A DNA stretch of 24,509 bases from a virus, in IMG/VR virus record IMGVR_UViG_3300015195_000020, positions 1 through 24,509 of that record; one strand, written 5' to 3'. A model generated the notes under the pieces. That model had not been told where the DNA came from, made no database searches, and saw only the letters and a list, made by a program, of their open reading frames with translations. Each line of letters opens with the position of its first letter. Position 1 is the first letter of the stretch. Made by a program: the position numbers and the translations under genes. This document shows positions 7,483 to 15,218 of the stretch, in pieces.

Positions 7483-10400
7483 CGATCATCGGCGCCGAAA
7501 TCGGCAACGCCATAGGCATTCCATCGTGGGCAAACGCCCTGCTGTTCGGTGGCTTTGCCTTTCTGCTGAACAAGCCGCATCAGCAAGTGCCGACGTTCCG
7601 CTCCATGAGCAGCGCCTGGGGGCTGACATGGCCGCTCTGCTACAATTCCAATCGCATCGGGGGCAATGTCCTTCAGGCCAGCGACGTCAAGAAGGGCGGC
7701 GGCAAGAAGGGCAAAAAAGGCGCTGCGAAATTCTCGCAGACATTCGCCATCGGATTCTGCGAGGGTCCGCGCTCGATCGGCAGAATATGGGCCGACCAGC
7801 AGGTCATTTACGATCCGCGTCCAATCACCGATCCGCCGATCTGGCAGGCGAACACTGTCTATGGCGCGGGCGATACTATCGTACCGACGGCCGGATCTGC
7901 GAATCGCTGGTTCATCGCTACGGTGAACGGCACTAGCGGGTCGACCGAACCGACTTGGAACACTGCGGTCAATGCGATCACGCGCGATGGCGAGCAGGTC
8001 TGGAACACCGAACTGGAGCCCAAGAACCGCAAGGTCGGCAAGCAGTTTAAGTTCACGATGCGAATCTACAACGGCAGCGAAACCCAACTTCAGGATTCGG
8101 CGCTCGAGGAAATCGTCGGGGCTGGGGCTCAGAGTGCCTACCGCGGCCTCGTCTACATCGTGTTCGAGAATTTTGACTTGTCGAAGTTCGGCAATCGCAT
8201 TCCGAACATCGAAGCGGAGACGTTCACGTTTTTGGTTCCGACGCCCTTCAACCCCGACATTCCAGACGGCTATATCGGATTCGGCGATCTTTGGATCGAC
8301 CCAACCGGCGTGGTCGCTTACGCCTGGGGCAACAAGGACACGGTCGGGCCTGACGTCGTGCATAGCGTCCTCAAGGTCGACATGACTTCGCCCGCGGTAT
8401 TGCAGAGCGGACCGCCGATCGCAGATCTGGGCTACCAGCACGCATCAAAACCGAACGCTGCCCCGAACGGCTCTTGGACCGGAAATGATCTGTGGTGGTC
8501 TGGGCGAGATCCAGTCGGCGGCGGCAACGCGATGGTTTCCGTCGACAAAGACACGCTCGCAATTTCGCATATGTGGCCGGTCGGCACGCCCATACTACCG
8601 ATCCAAAGCATCATAATTCCGCCGTCGCTCAATTCGGACGGCTCAATTCTGGCCGGACTATTTTACGTTGGTTCCTACCCGAGTGGGTCGCAGTGGATTT
8701 TCTTGATGAATACGTCCGACGGCACGGCTCTTTCGTATGACGTCTCTGCCATCGGCGGCCCGGCGAACGAGGGCGCGGGGCTTCTGTTTACGCCGACTTT
8801 CGACAATAACAACAAGCTCTGGTTCTACGATGATCAGGGTAGATTCTGGCGCTTTACCGTCACGCCAGGCAGCCCGCCGGTGGCTTCCGCGGCCGTATCG
8901 TTTACTGGCCGTCCAAATGACGGCGCCCAGTTCGGCACTCTGGATTTCAACCCGGTGACCGGGATCGCTACAGCCTGGTCGCTCAATGCGTCCAGCAATG
9001 ACGTATGGGTGATTCCGATCAATACGAACACCGACATCGTGGGCACGATCAACACGGCGACCAATGCCGGTGACAGCCTTTATGGCGGCTCGGTCGATAT
9101 GTTCAACTGGAACACCAAGCGCTACGTCGCGCTCGGAGGCAACCACACCGACATCATCGGGCGCTACGACCGACTGACGGGCACAACGATCTATTATGAT
9201 TATCTTGCCACCTGGAATGTTTCGACGCCGCTGACGCCCAATGGCCAATCGCTTCGGGTCACTAGCATCGGAATATCCCAGAGCGGACAGAACATGGTGG
9301 CCACGCAGTACAACCACATTCCGACGCCTCCTGGACCAGGTAACGATTTCTGGTTTTTCCCGTTATCGCCTTCGCAACTCACGCTCGCCGACATCGCTGC
9401 CGACATCTCCGACCGCGTCGGGCTCGCGGGTAAATACGACTATTCGGGACTTGCACCGACCATCCCGCGGGGCGTCAAAATGGTCGACCGCCAACCGGCG
9501 CGCCAGTTCATCGAATCTCTCATGCCAGCCTACTTTTTTGACATCACTGACATTGGCGATGCCTTGGTCGGAACGCTGCGCTCGACCTCATCGCTCTTGC
9601 TGACGGTGCCGGAAGCCGACCTTGCTGCAGGCACAAATCCAAGCCAGATCGTCGACAAGCTGTCGATCGATCGCGCCCAGGATCTGGAAATAGCGCGAGA
9701 CCTCGCGATCTCGTTTTTCGATTACGAACACGACTATTTGCCTGGGACTACGGCAGAGGTGCGCAATCCAATCACGACCTATTCATCTGGCAGAAATACG
9801 CTGACGGTTCCCTGTGTACTGACGCCGCAAGAAGCGGCCAACATGGCCCAGCGCGTGATTTATCTCATGTGGATCGAGCGCAACATCTATAGGCTCTCAC
9901 TACCTTTAGAATACCTGAAGCTGACGCCGGCGGACTCTTTCGAAGCGGTGCGCAACGGCCAAAACCACGTCATTCGCGCCACGCGCGTCACGCTCAATCC
10001 GACGCTCGACATCACAATCGAAGCCGTGAGCGAGGATTTCGGCGTCTATTCTCTGACGGCACCGGCGACGATCGCAGATCTGATCACTGGCTCGTTCGCT
10101 CCCGGCTCGGTCATTCCGATAGTTACACCGCTACTGGCCGTTCTCGATACGGCGACGCTTCAACAAGCCGACCTGCAAAATCCTGGAGTCTACGTTGCCG
10201 GGTCAACTAGTATCGCAGGCGAAGGGTGGGACAGCGAAAGCGTGCAAGAGTCGACGGACGACTCGACATTTACCGAAGTCACCACGCTGCCCGCGGAATC
10301 GATCATTGCGACGGTCGGAACGACGCTCGCCGACTGGCCGCGATTTACGGCTTGGGACCGAACGAACACGCTCACGGTCACGGTGCTGTTCGGCCAGCTG

Positions 10401-11081
10401 GCGAGCGCAGCCGAGGACCTGCTCATTTCGGACTTCACAAATCTTGCATGGCTCTCGAACGGCGAAATCATCCAGTTCGCCACGGCAACGCCGAGCGGCA
10501 GCGACTGGATTCTCTCGGACCTGTTGCGAGGGCGTTTCGGCACCGAGGCTTTCACGGGGACGCATGGCTCCGGGGAGACCATGGTTCTGCTCGACCCAAG
10601 CACCATAAGGATCGTCAACTATTCGCCGTCGGAGCTCGACGCCGTCAGATACTGGAAGGGCGTCAACGACGCCGATGTCAATCCGGAGACTCCAGTCCAG
10701 ACCCTGACCATGACGACGAGGCGCCTCATGCCATACGCGCCCTACCATCTGCGCGGCGCTCGTGACGGGCCAAAGAACCTCACCATCACCGGCCTGCGCC
10801 GGATGCGCTGGAGGGGGACGCCCCTATGGCGGCCGCCTGAGACCGATCTGCCGGTGACGATCCAGGTCGACATCATGAACGGCGCGAGCGTCGTACGCAC
10901 GATTACGTCGGTTGCGTCCGGAGGCGGCTCGTCGGTCACTGACGCCAGCGCATTTTCGGTCTATTACTCGGCGGCGGATCAAACGACAGACTTCGGCTCG
11001 ACGCAGGCCTCGGTCAGCGTCAAGGTTTATCAGCTCAACGCGGTGCGCGGGCGCGGCTATCCCGGCAAAGCAACGGTCTAG
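7470..11081 (+). CDS. Large tail tip / host specificity protein (GTA gp15-like) with two inserted modules
   Basis: A 1203-residue protein at the tail tip. The N-terminus has a hydrophobic IGAEIGNAIGIPSWANALLF segment and a Lys/Gly loop (about 74-88, KKGGGKKGKKGAAKF). Residues about 123-180 form a small module, with WQANTVYGAGDTIV, GTSGSTEPTW and a DGEQVW end, resembling carbohydrate-binding inserts of phage tail proteins. Residues about 265-625 are rich in beta-strand blades (YIGFGDLWIDPTGVVAYAWG, NNKLWFYDDQGRFWRFTV) and look like a beta-propeller. The family core resumes near 637 with LTLADIAADISDRVGL and RGVKMVDRQPARQFIESLMP (phage-tail_3 type). The C-terminus (LRRMRWRGTPLWRPPETDLP) is also family-like. 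The GTA glycosidase TIM barrel seems absent, with the propeller near its place. Receptor binding is inferred. Confidence 0.85.
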   Translation: MAQLAIIGAEIGNAIGIPSWANALLFGGFAFLLNKPHQQVPTFRSMSSAWGLTWPLCYNSNRIGGNVLQASDVKKGGGKKGKKGAAKFSQTFAIGFCEGPRSIGRIWADQQVIYDPRPITDPPIWQANTVYGAGDTIVPTAGSANRWFIATVNGTSGSTEPTWNTAVNAITRDGEQVWNTELEPKNRKVGKQFKFTMRIYNGSETQLQDSALEEIVGAGAQSAYRGLVYIVFENFDLSKFGNRIPNIEAETFTFLVPTPFNPDIPDGYIGFGDLWIDPTGVVAYAWGNKDTVGPDVVHSVLKVDMTSPAVLQSGPPIADLGYQHASKPNAAPNGSWTGNDLWWSGRDPVGGGNAMVSVDKDTLAISHMWPVGTPILPIQSIIIPPSLNSDGSILAGLFYVGSYPSGSQWIFLMNTSDGTALSYDVSAIGGPANEGAGLLFTPTFDNNNKLWFYDDQGRFWRFTVTPGSPPVASAAVSFTGRPNDGAQFGTLDFNPVTGIATAWSLNASSNDVWVIPINTNTDIVGTINTATNAGDSLYGGSVDMFNWNTKRYVALGGNHTDIIGRYDRLTGTTIYYDYLATWNVSTPLTPNGQSLRVTSIGISQSGQNMVATQYNHIPTPPGPGNDFWFFPLSPSQLTLADIAADISDRVGLAGKYDYSGLAPTIPRGVKMVDRQPARQFIESLMPAYFFDITDIGDALVGTLRSTSSLLLTVPEADLAAGTNPSQIVDKLSIDRAQDLEIARDLAISFFDYEHDYLPGTTAEVRNPITTYSSGRNTLTVPCVLTPQEAANMAQRVIYLMWIERNIYRLSLPLEYLKLTPADSFEAVRNGQNHVIRATRVTLNPTLDITIEAVSEDFGVYSLTAPATIADLITGSFAPGSVIPIVTPLLAVLDTATLQQADLQNPGVYVAGSTSIAGEGWDSESVQESTDDSTFTEVTTLPAESIIATVGTTLADWPRFTAWDRTNTLTVTVLFGQLASAAEDLLISDFTNLAWLSNGEIIQFATATPSGSDWILSDLLRGRFGTEAFTGTHGSGETMVLLDPSTIRIVNYSPSELDAVRYWKGVNDADVNPETPVQTLTMTTRRLMPYAPYHLRGARDGPKNLTITGLRRMRWRGTPLWRPPETDLPVTIQVDIMNGASVVRTITSVASGGGSSVTDASAFSVYYSAADQTTDFGSTQASVSVKVYQLNAVRGRGYPGKATV

Positions 11082-11090
11082 GAGTTCGAG

Positions 11091-11480
11091 ATGCCATTCA
11101 CGCCGAACCTGAATATCGAACATCTCGACGCGAACTCGGACCAGCCCGAAGTCGTGGTCGACGCCGCTTTCGATGCGTTCGACGCCAAGATTACCGGCGT
11201 GGTCGCAATCGCCATCGACAACACGAACGTCGCAACGCTCACCCAGACCCAGCAGGCCGCGGGCAGCATCTTCGTGCTCGGCGATGTGACGCCAGGCTCG
11301 ACCGGCGCTTTCATCGTGAACTTCGCTGCCTTCGGGATGGGCCTGTTCAGCATCTACAATTCGACCGGGCATACGGCTACCTTGCGAATCAGCGGTCAGC
11401 CGGCCGTCGCGCCGACTCTTGCCGCCAACACGCGCGGGCTATTCCAGAACGATGGCGTCAACGTCCTAAAGCTGGTGTGA
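11091..11480 (+). CDS. Tail-associated protein of unknown function, possible tip or fibre accessory
   Basis: A 129-residue protein with AGGAG just upstream of ATG, starting 9 bases after the tip protein gene. It opens PFTPNLNIEHLDANSDQPEV and continues with a helical VVVDAAFDAFDAKITG. The rest is a beta-rich domain ending in RGLFQNDGVNVLKLV. The helix-then-beta layout loosely recalls short DUF2793-like proteins found after tail tip genes, but I cannot assign it to that family. There is no signal peptide or membrane segment. Its place between the tip gene and the endolysin suggests a virion protein, perhaps a short appendage or receptor-binding piece. Confidence 0.6.
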   Translation: MPFTPNLNIEHLDANSDQPEVVVDAAFDAFDAKITGVVAIAIDNTNVATLTQTQQAAGSIFVLGDVTPGSTGAFIVNFAAFGMGLFSIYNSTGHTATLRISGQPAVAPTLAANTRGLFQNDGVNVLKLV

Positions 11481-11481
11481 C

Positions 11482-12048
11482 ATGGCAGAGTTTTCCGGAC
11501 CGCAATGGATTTCCCGCTTTCCTGGCTCGGCCTCTCTCGACGATCTGCTCGACCCGTTCAAATCGATGGCGACGAATTTCATCGACGCGCTGCAGAACGG
11601 CGGTGGCACTGTCGAGATCAGCGCGACGTACCGGCCGGCCGAGAGGGCGTATCTCATGCATTGGTGCTGCCAGATTGCCGGCTACACCGATCGCAATGGC
11701 GTCCGACACAAAGTCGGAGCCGAGACTGTGCCACCCATGGCCGGAGTCGACATCGATTTTACCTGCGGCGGCAACAGTGGCCTCGCGACGGTCAACGCGA
11801 TCAAGATGCGCGTCGGCTACAATATCGCCTATCCGGCTGCCTTGGTAAGCCGTCACACGCAACGCCTCGCGGTCGACATGACGATCGACGTCCCGGCCAA
11901 TTCGACGATCATGGACGCTGACGGCAAGGGTGTGATCATCAACACTCGCGCCAACGGTTCAGACCCGCGCATCATCGCGATCGGCAAAAGCTACGGCGTG
12001 ATCAAGCTGCTGAGCGACAGGCCGCATTGGTCTTCAGATGGGAAATGA
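11482..12048 (+). CDS. Endolysin, M15-type DD/LD-peptidase
   Basis: A 188-residue zinc peptidase that should cut peptidoglycan cross-links at lysis. The motif SRHTQRLAVD (S123 to D132) gives the zinc ligands H125 and D132 of the M15 SxHxxGxAxD signature, and RPHWSSDG near the C-terminus supplies the third ligand H182. TYRPAERAYLMHWCCQIA and the following beta-rich segment also fit. One oddity is that the conserved glycine of the motif is Arg here (R128). There is no signal peptide or membrane segment, so it needs a holin, for which the downstream genes offer candidates. ATG lies one base after the preceding stop. A structural, virion-bound role cannot be excluded. Confidence 0.8.
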   Translation: MAEFSGPQWISRFPGSASLDDLLDPFKSMATNFIDALQNGGGTVEISATYRPAERAYLMHWCCQIAGYTDRNGVRHKVGAETVPPMAGVDIDFTCGGNSGLATVNAIKMRVGYNIAYPAALVSRHTQRLAVDMTIDVPANSTIMDADGKGVIINTRANGSDPRIIAIGKSYGVIKLLSDRPHWSSDGK

Positions 12049-12051
12049 TCC

Positions 12052-12165
12052 GTGGAAATTCTGAAATGGGCCGCGATCGCCTTGGGCGCGTCTGCACTGG
12101 TCATTGTCATCGCGGCCACGCTGTTCTTCTGGTTTCTGTACTACGTCGACTTTGATCCGGACTAA
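12052..12165 (+). CDS. Tiny single-span membrane protein (37 residues)
   Basis: GTG at 12052, three bases after the endolysin stop, opens a 37-codon frame. It has a short start (MEILKW), one hydrophobic span of about 25 residues (AAIALGASALVIVIAATLFF) and an acidic end, YYVDFDPD. The charge pattern suggests the acidic tail faces the periplasm. A weak GGGA lies about eight bases before GTG. Location directly after the endolysin suggests a lysis role such as a small holin or holin partner. There is no homologue I can name, and its size makes the call tentative. Confidence 0.5.
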   Translation: MEILKWAAIALGASALVIVIAATLFFWFLYYVDFDPD

Positions 12166-12223
12166 CTTGCCGCAGGCCCAAGCGCGGGCTAAGTATTGAT
12201 CGACCTCACGAAGGATTCGTGCC

Positions 12224-12694
12224 ATGGCCGACACATCAACCAGCACTGGAACGGGTAGCGGCGGAACGGCAACGACGACAGCCGCCAGTATCGACGCGGC
12301 CCTTTCAGCGACGAGAACAGTGCTTGTGTTAATCGGCGGCGTCATGGCTGCTCACGGCTACGGTGGAACCACAACCTACACGGTGCTCGAACTCATCATT
12401 GGATCGATCATGGTGGTCGGACCGGGCCTTTGGGGCATGTGGGTCGCTTGGACGAACCTGATTAACAAGCGGCGCGAAGCCGCACAGGCAGCGACCGCGA
12501 CTGCCACGATGATGTCGAAGGGCTTGGCCCTTGGTGCGGATGGCAAGACCCTCATCGCCGCGAATGACGGCGTTACACCACCAAAGCCTTTTACATCCGA
12601 TTCCGCTGCCGCGACCGTCGCAAAGTTCGGACCTACGCTCGCCGAAGTGAAAGAGACCGACGCGCTCAATGCTGCGCAACTGAAGGGACACTAA
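12224..12694 (+). CDS. Holin-like membrane protein (Pam3-gp28-like)
   Basis: A 156-residue protein preceded by AAGGA at good spacing. The Ser/Thr/Gly-rich N-terminus (about 1-28) is followed by two hydrophobic spans, near 30-45 (TRTVLVLIGGVMAAHGYG) and 55-80 (LELIIGSIMVVGPGLWGMW), joined by a short polar turn. After the second span come NKRREAAQ and a soluble tail of about 70 residues. The short hairpin with a small-residue first span and a Trp-rich second span resembles the Pam3-gp28 family of putative phage holins. The gene stands three genes into the lysis cassette. The holin role is inferred; the long C-terminal tail is unusual for such a small protein. Confidence 0.6.
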   Translation: MADTSTSTGTGSGGTATTTAASIDAALSATRTVLVLIGGVMAAHGYGGTTTYTVLELIIGSIMVVGPGLWGMWVAWTNLINKRREAAQAATATATMMSKGLALGADGKTLIAANDGVTPPKPFTSDSAAATVAKFGPTLAEVKETDALNAAQLKGH

Positions 12695-12697
12695 GCC

Positions 12698-13087
12698 ATG
12701 AGATTTCAACGCATCGCTTTTGCGCTTCTGATCGCGGTCTCGCTGGCTGGCTGCACCACGGTCGGGCAGGGCCTCATCAGCGCTGGCCAGTGGGTATCGA
12801 GTTCGACGCCAACCCAGATCACGACCTATGCCGATGCCACGTTGGCGGCGACGCTGGCAACCAAGACGGTCGACGCGCTGGTCAACACGGTGCAGTTCGA
12901 CCGGGCCACTTTGGAAGAGTTTAATACGCTGAACGAAGGCGTCCATAACGCCTGGCTCCCGCTCAAAGCGGCCAAGGATGCCAACCAGAGCCTCGTGTAC
13001 GGCGGTTTCCAGGCCGCGCTCGACGCCTTCAATGTCTACTCGGTCAGCCATGGCGTGAAGCCTGTGACCGTCCCGAAGCCCGTCTAG
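12698..13087 (+). CDS. Lipoprotein, possible outer-membrane spanin subunit
   Basis: A 129-residue precursor. The signal peptide (MRFQRIAFALLIAVSLAGC) ends in the lipobox LAGC, so C19 should be lipidated and Thr follows at +2, which favours outer-membrane sorting. The mature part is predicted mostly helical (YADATLAATLATKTVDALVN) and ends in a short Pro/Lys tail (VTVPKPV). It begins three bases after the holin-like gene. Lipoproteins in phage lysis cassettes are often o-spanins, but this one is longer than the usual proline-rich o-spanin, so a role in superinfection exclusion is equally possible. The lipoprotein call is firm, the function is not. Confidence 0.72.
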   Translation: MRFQRIAFALLIAVSLAGCTTVGQGLISAGQWVSSSTPTQITTYADATLAATLATKTVDALVNTVQFDRATLEEFNTLNEGVHNAWLPLKAAKDANQSLVYGGFQAALDAFNVYSVSHGVKPVTVPKPV

Positions 13088-13097
13088 GAGAATTCCC

Positions 13098-13406
13098 ATG
13101 TCGCAGACACAGGCAACGCCAAGCTGGCAGACGATCTCGAATGACGTGGTCGACGTCGTGACCGCCCTTGCGCCGTTCGCGTCGGCAGCCTTTCCCGGAG
13201 CCGGTATCGCAATCAGCATCGGCACGAAGATTTTGCAGGGCGCTATCGCCTTGGAGCCGACGGCCGTGGCGCTGATCAATCAGATCAAGGCTGGAACGCC
13301 ACCGACCGTCGCTCAGCTTCAACAGTTCGACGCCGACTATGAGGCGGCTTACCAAAAGCTCAAGGGCGACATCGCGGCCAAGATTGCGGCGCTCCCGCAG
13401 GGCTGA
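13098..13406 (+). CDS. Small helical phage protein of unknown function
   Basis: A 102-residue protein with AGGAG (13087-13091) before ATG. The first half has an amphipathic to hydrophobic stretch (VVTALAPFASAAFPGAGIAI) that could associate with the membrane but is broken by Pro and Gly. The second half is soluble and helical (QQFDADYEAAYQKLKGDIAA). Proteins of this general shape occur in lysis and membrane cassettes of alphaproteobacterial phages, but I cannot give a family or function. Its stop overlaps the next start as TGATG, which couples the two genes. Confidence 0.62.
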   Translation: MSQTQATPSWQTISNDVVDVVTALAPFASAAFPGAGIAISIGTKILQGAIALEPTAVALINQIKAGTPPTVAQLQQFDADYEAAYQKLKGDIAAKIAALPQG

Positions 13407-13621
13407 TGACCGTCTACGTCCTGCTCATCGCCTATTTCCTGTCCAATGGAACGGTGATGACGGCAGCGACCGTCACCTATACCAAAGCCATTTGTGAATC
13501 GGCCATCAGCCCAATCGCCGTGGCGATGACTGGCAAGAAGTTCCAAAGCGGCCTCGTCGAGGTTACAATCGTCGACGTGCAAGGACAGTGCCTAAGGGTA
13601 ACAAAAGCGGAGCACGCTTGA
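13406..13621 (+). CDS. Small exported or membrane protein with two cysteines
   Basis: A 71-residue protein that overlaps both neighbours by TGATG junctions. The N-terminal MTVYVLLIAYFLSNGTVM is a short hydrophobic segment that could be a signal peptide or anchor. The rest is a small polar domain with C30 (KAICES) and C62 (GQCLRV), which could form a disulfide in the periplasm. No family is recognised. Tight coupling with its neighbours supports it being a real gene of the same membrane-linked cassette. Confidence 0.6.
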   Translation: MTVYVLLIAYFLSNGTVMTAATVTYTKAICESAISPIAVAMTGKKFQSGLVEVTIVDVQGQCLRVTKAEHA

Positions 13622-14238
13622 TGACTGACAAGCAGCCCATGCAGCGCAACGGTGTTACGACGCCTTCGCCGGACCCAACGACGCTGACTACGGCGGCGCT
13701 TCGAGAATCCATAGGGGCACTGCGCGAACTGATCGGTGCTCGCCTAGACGGTCTCGAAAAGGCGACTGACCTGGTGCGCGAAACCATCTCTCATCGCTCT
13801 GAGGCCATAAAGGACGAAGTACGGAATCTGCAAAAGTTGCATGAGGAAAAGTTTCGCCGCATTGACACCCAGATCGCCGAGCGCGACACGCGAAGCGAAC
13901 AGACCTCCCGTGACAGCAAGGTCGCCGTGGACGCCGCATTCGCCGCCGCGAAAGAGGCTGTCGGCGAGCAGAACAAATCCAACGCACTGTCGATCGCCAA
14001 AAGTGAAGCTGCGACGATGAAACAGTTCGACCTGCTGATCGGTGCCATGGCGACAGGCGGAAAAAGCGTCGATGACAAAATCGACGACATCAAGCAGCGG
14101 ATAAGCGTGATTGAAACGACGCGCACCGCTTCGCACGAAGGCGTGAGCAACCTCGGAACGATGGTGCTCGGCGTTCTTGTCGGTCTGTCGTCAGTCGCCT
14201 CGATCATCGCGATTTTCATTAGTCTGGCGCACAAGTAA
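13621..14238 (+). CDS. Coiled-coil protein with C-terminal membrane anchor
   Basis: A 205-residue protein. ATG at 13621 overlaps the previous stop (TGATG) and is preceded by GGAG. Residues about 25-170 are long charged helix, including RLDGLEKATDLVRETI, EEKFRRIDTQIAERDTR and EQTSRDSKVAVDAAFAAAKE, a segment common in conserved phage proteins of this type. Residues 180-201 (TMVLGVLVGLSSVASIIAIF) form one membrane span, followed by only AHK. This is a tail-anchored topology with the coil in the cytoplasm. Function is not known; holin-like, lysis-control or exclusion roles have the same shape. The next gene repeats the same architecture. Confidence 0.72.
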   Translation: MTDKQPMQRNGVTTPSPDPTTLTTAALRESIGALRELIGARLDGLEKATDLVRETISHRSEAIKDEVRNLQKLHEEKFRRIDTQIAERDTRSEQTSRDSKVAVDAAFAAAKEAVGEQNKSNALSIAKSEAATMKQFDLLIGAMATGGKSVDDKIDDIKQRISVIETTRTASHEGVSNLGTMVLGVLVGLSSVASIIAIFISLAHK

Positions 14239-14650
14239 TGCCCCCCCCCAAAGGTCGTGTGATGCCGCTACAGAACGTAATCCTAGACGCCTGCAGCGGA
14301 TCGAGAGTGGTCAGCGGCTTGCAACTTTGGAAGTGCAAACCGTGCGCAGCGCTGTGCTAGATTTGAAGGGCGAACTTATCAAACATCGCGACGAGGACCG
14401 TGCCGATTTCGCCGATGTACGACAAACGGCGGAAGCCAACCGAAAAGAAATAGAGGCGCGGTTTACCGATCAAACTGAGGATCGTGCGCGCCACTTGAGC
14501 GAACAGGACAAGAAGCTCGATGATCTCCAAGGAATGGCCAACCGAGCGAAAGGTGCTGGCTGGGCGATCATCGGACTCATAAGCGCAATGGCGACATTCA
14601 TTGGTGGCGCAGTTCTGGCGGTGGTAGAAGGCTGGCTGAAAGTGAAATAG
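14238..14650 (+). CDS. Second coiled-coil, tail-anchored protein; start is out of frame because of a poly-C tract
   Basis: The body of the protein is clear: RRLQRIESGQRLATLEVQTV, then a coil (KHRDEDRADFADVRQTAEAN, SEQDKKLDDLQGMANR) and a final membrane span (WAIIGLISAMATFIGGAVLA) ending WLKVK. The natural start is ATG 14238, overlapping the previous stop as TAATG. Directly after it come nine Cs, and the ATG frame then stops after 40 codons at 14360. One extra C, a loss of two, or a -1 slip in the tract gives MPPPQRSC and then the full protein of about 137 residues. In-frame alternatives (CTG 14291, TTG 14327) lack ribosome sites and cut into the coil. So this is a phase-variable or frameshifted gene, or a sequencing error. 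Confidence 0.62.
14241..14249 (+). repeat. Nine-base poly-C tract immediately after a start codon
   Basis: The run is C9 directly after the ATG of the tail-anchored coiled-coil gene, followed by AAAGG. Homopolymers of this length change length by slipped-strand pairing, and also support slippage by RNA polymerase or ribosome. The number nine is confirmed by the reading frames on both sides. As written, the gene is in the off phase. Confidence 0.9.
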
Positions 14651-14665
14651 AAGCGAGGCGCTCAA

Positions 14666-15133
14666 ATGAACCCTATGGACCTCGTCAAATCGATCATCAC
14701 GGCATTGTGGCCGCCGCGCGCGCCGTCCGGGGACATATTCGGCCGCTGGCGCGTTTCTATAGCCATGGCCACGATGGCAAACATAGCGGGCATTACGCTG
14801 GGCTTTGCGCTGGCGACTGGCTACATCGCATTCGTCTATTCCGGCGTGGCGAGCGCGACGGACGTCAAGGCCGAAACCATCGCCTTTGACGCGACGATTG
14901 CCAAGATGACGTCGATCCTCGCGTCGCTGCAGCGTGGTCAGCTGGACGCGAAGCTGCGCGACATTGACCGCGAGCTCGTCACAGACCGCATGGCCATTTG
15001 CGCGGCGCAGCGCGATAAGAACTTGGCGGCGAAAGCGTTTGCCGAACAGCGCTTCAACCAGGACTATCAGAACTACTACAGCCTGTCGGGTGGCGTCGCG
15101 TGGCGCATCCCCGATTGCTCGGAGTTAATTTGA
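14666..15133 (+). CDS. Membrane protein with helical soluble domain, possible inner-membrane spanin
   Basis: A 155-residue protein with a GAGGCG ribosome site. The N-terminal 30 residues are cytoplasmic and amphipathic (MNPMDLVKSIITALWPP). A hydrophobic stretch follows at about 32-60 (NIAGITLGFALATGYIAFVY). After it comes a long helix (KMTSILASLQRGQLDAKLRD) and two cysteines, C112 and C151 (IPDCSELI), that could pair if the domain is periplasmic. A single span followed by a periplasmic coil fits an i-spanin layout, and a lipoprotein lies upstream, but they are not adjacent. No family is recognised, so spanin is only a suggestion. Confidence 0.6.
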   Translation: MNPMDLVKSIITALWPPRAPSGDIFGRWRVSIAMATMANIAGITLGFALATGYIAFVYSGVASATDVKAETIAFDATIAKMTSILASLQRGQLDAKLRDIDRELVTDRMAICAAQRDKNLAAKAFAEQRFNQDYQNYYSLSGGVAWRIPDCSELI

Positions 15134-15144
15134 GCAAAACGGAA

Positions 15145-15175
15145 CACTACGCACGGCGGTGCGTTGTGATATAGT
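15145..15175 (+). promoter_or_regulatory. Extended -10 promoter candidate next to an operator-like inverted repeat
   Basis: An inverted repeat with arms CACTACGCAC (15145-15154) and GTGCGTTGTG (15159-15168) has one T-T mismatch and a GGCG centre. It abuts an extended -10 element, TG-A-TATAGT (15167-15175); no good -35 is present. The repeat would sit where -35 factors or a regulator bind. The next start codon is at 15219. It could instead be a weak RNA hairpin, but no T run follows it. Confidence 0.35.
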
Positions 15176-15218
15176 CCGCACCTACCGGAATCTCCGGCAA
15201 CCCGAAAAGGGGAATGCC

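Noticed and set aside
7479-8441. 320-residue open frame on the minus strand
   Set aside because: Antisense to the tail tip gene; Arg/Asp-rich product typical of a shadow frame.
12329-13279. 316-residue open frame on the minus strand
   Set aside because: Runs antisense across two well-started membrane protein genes; no domain seen.
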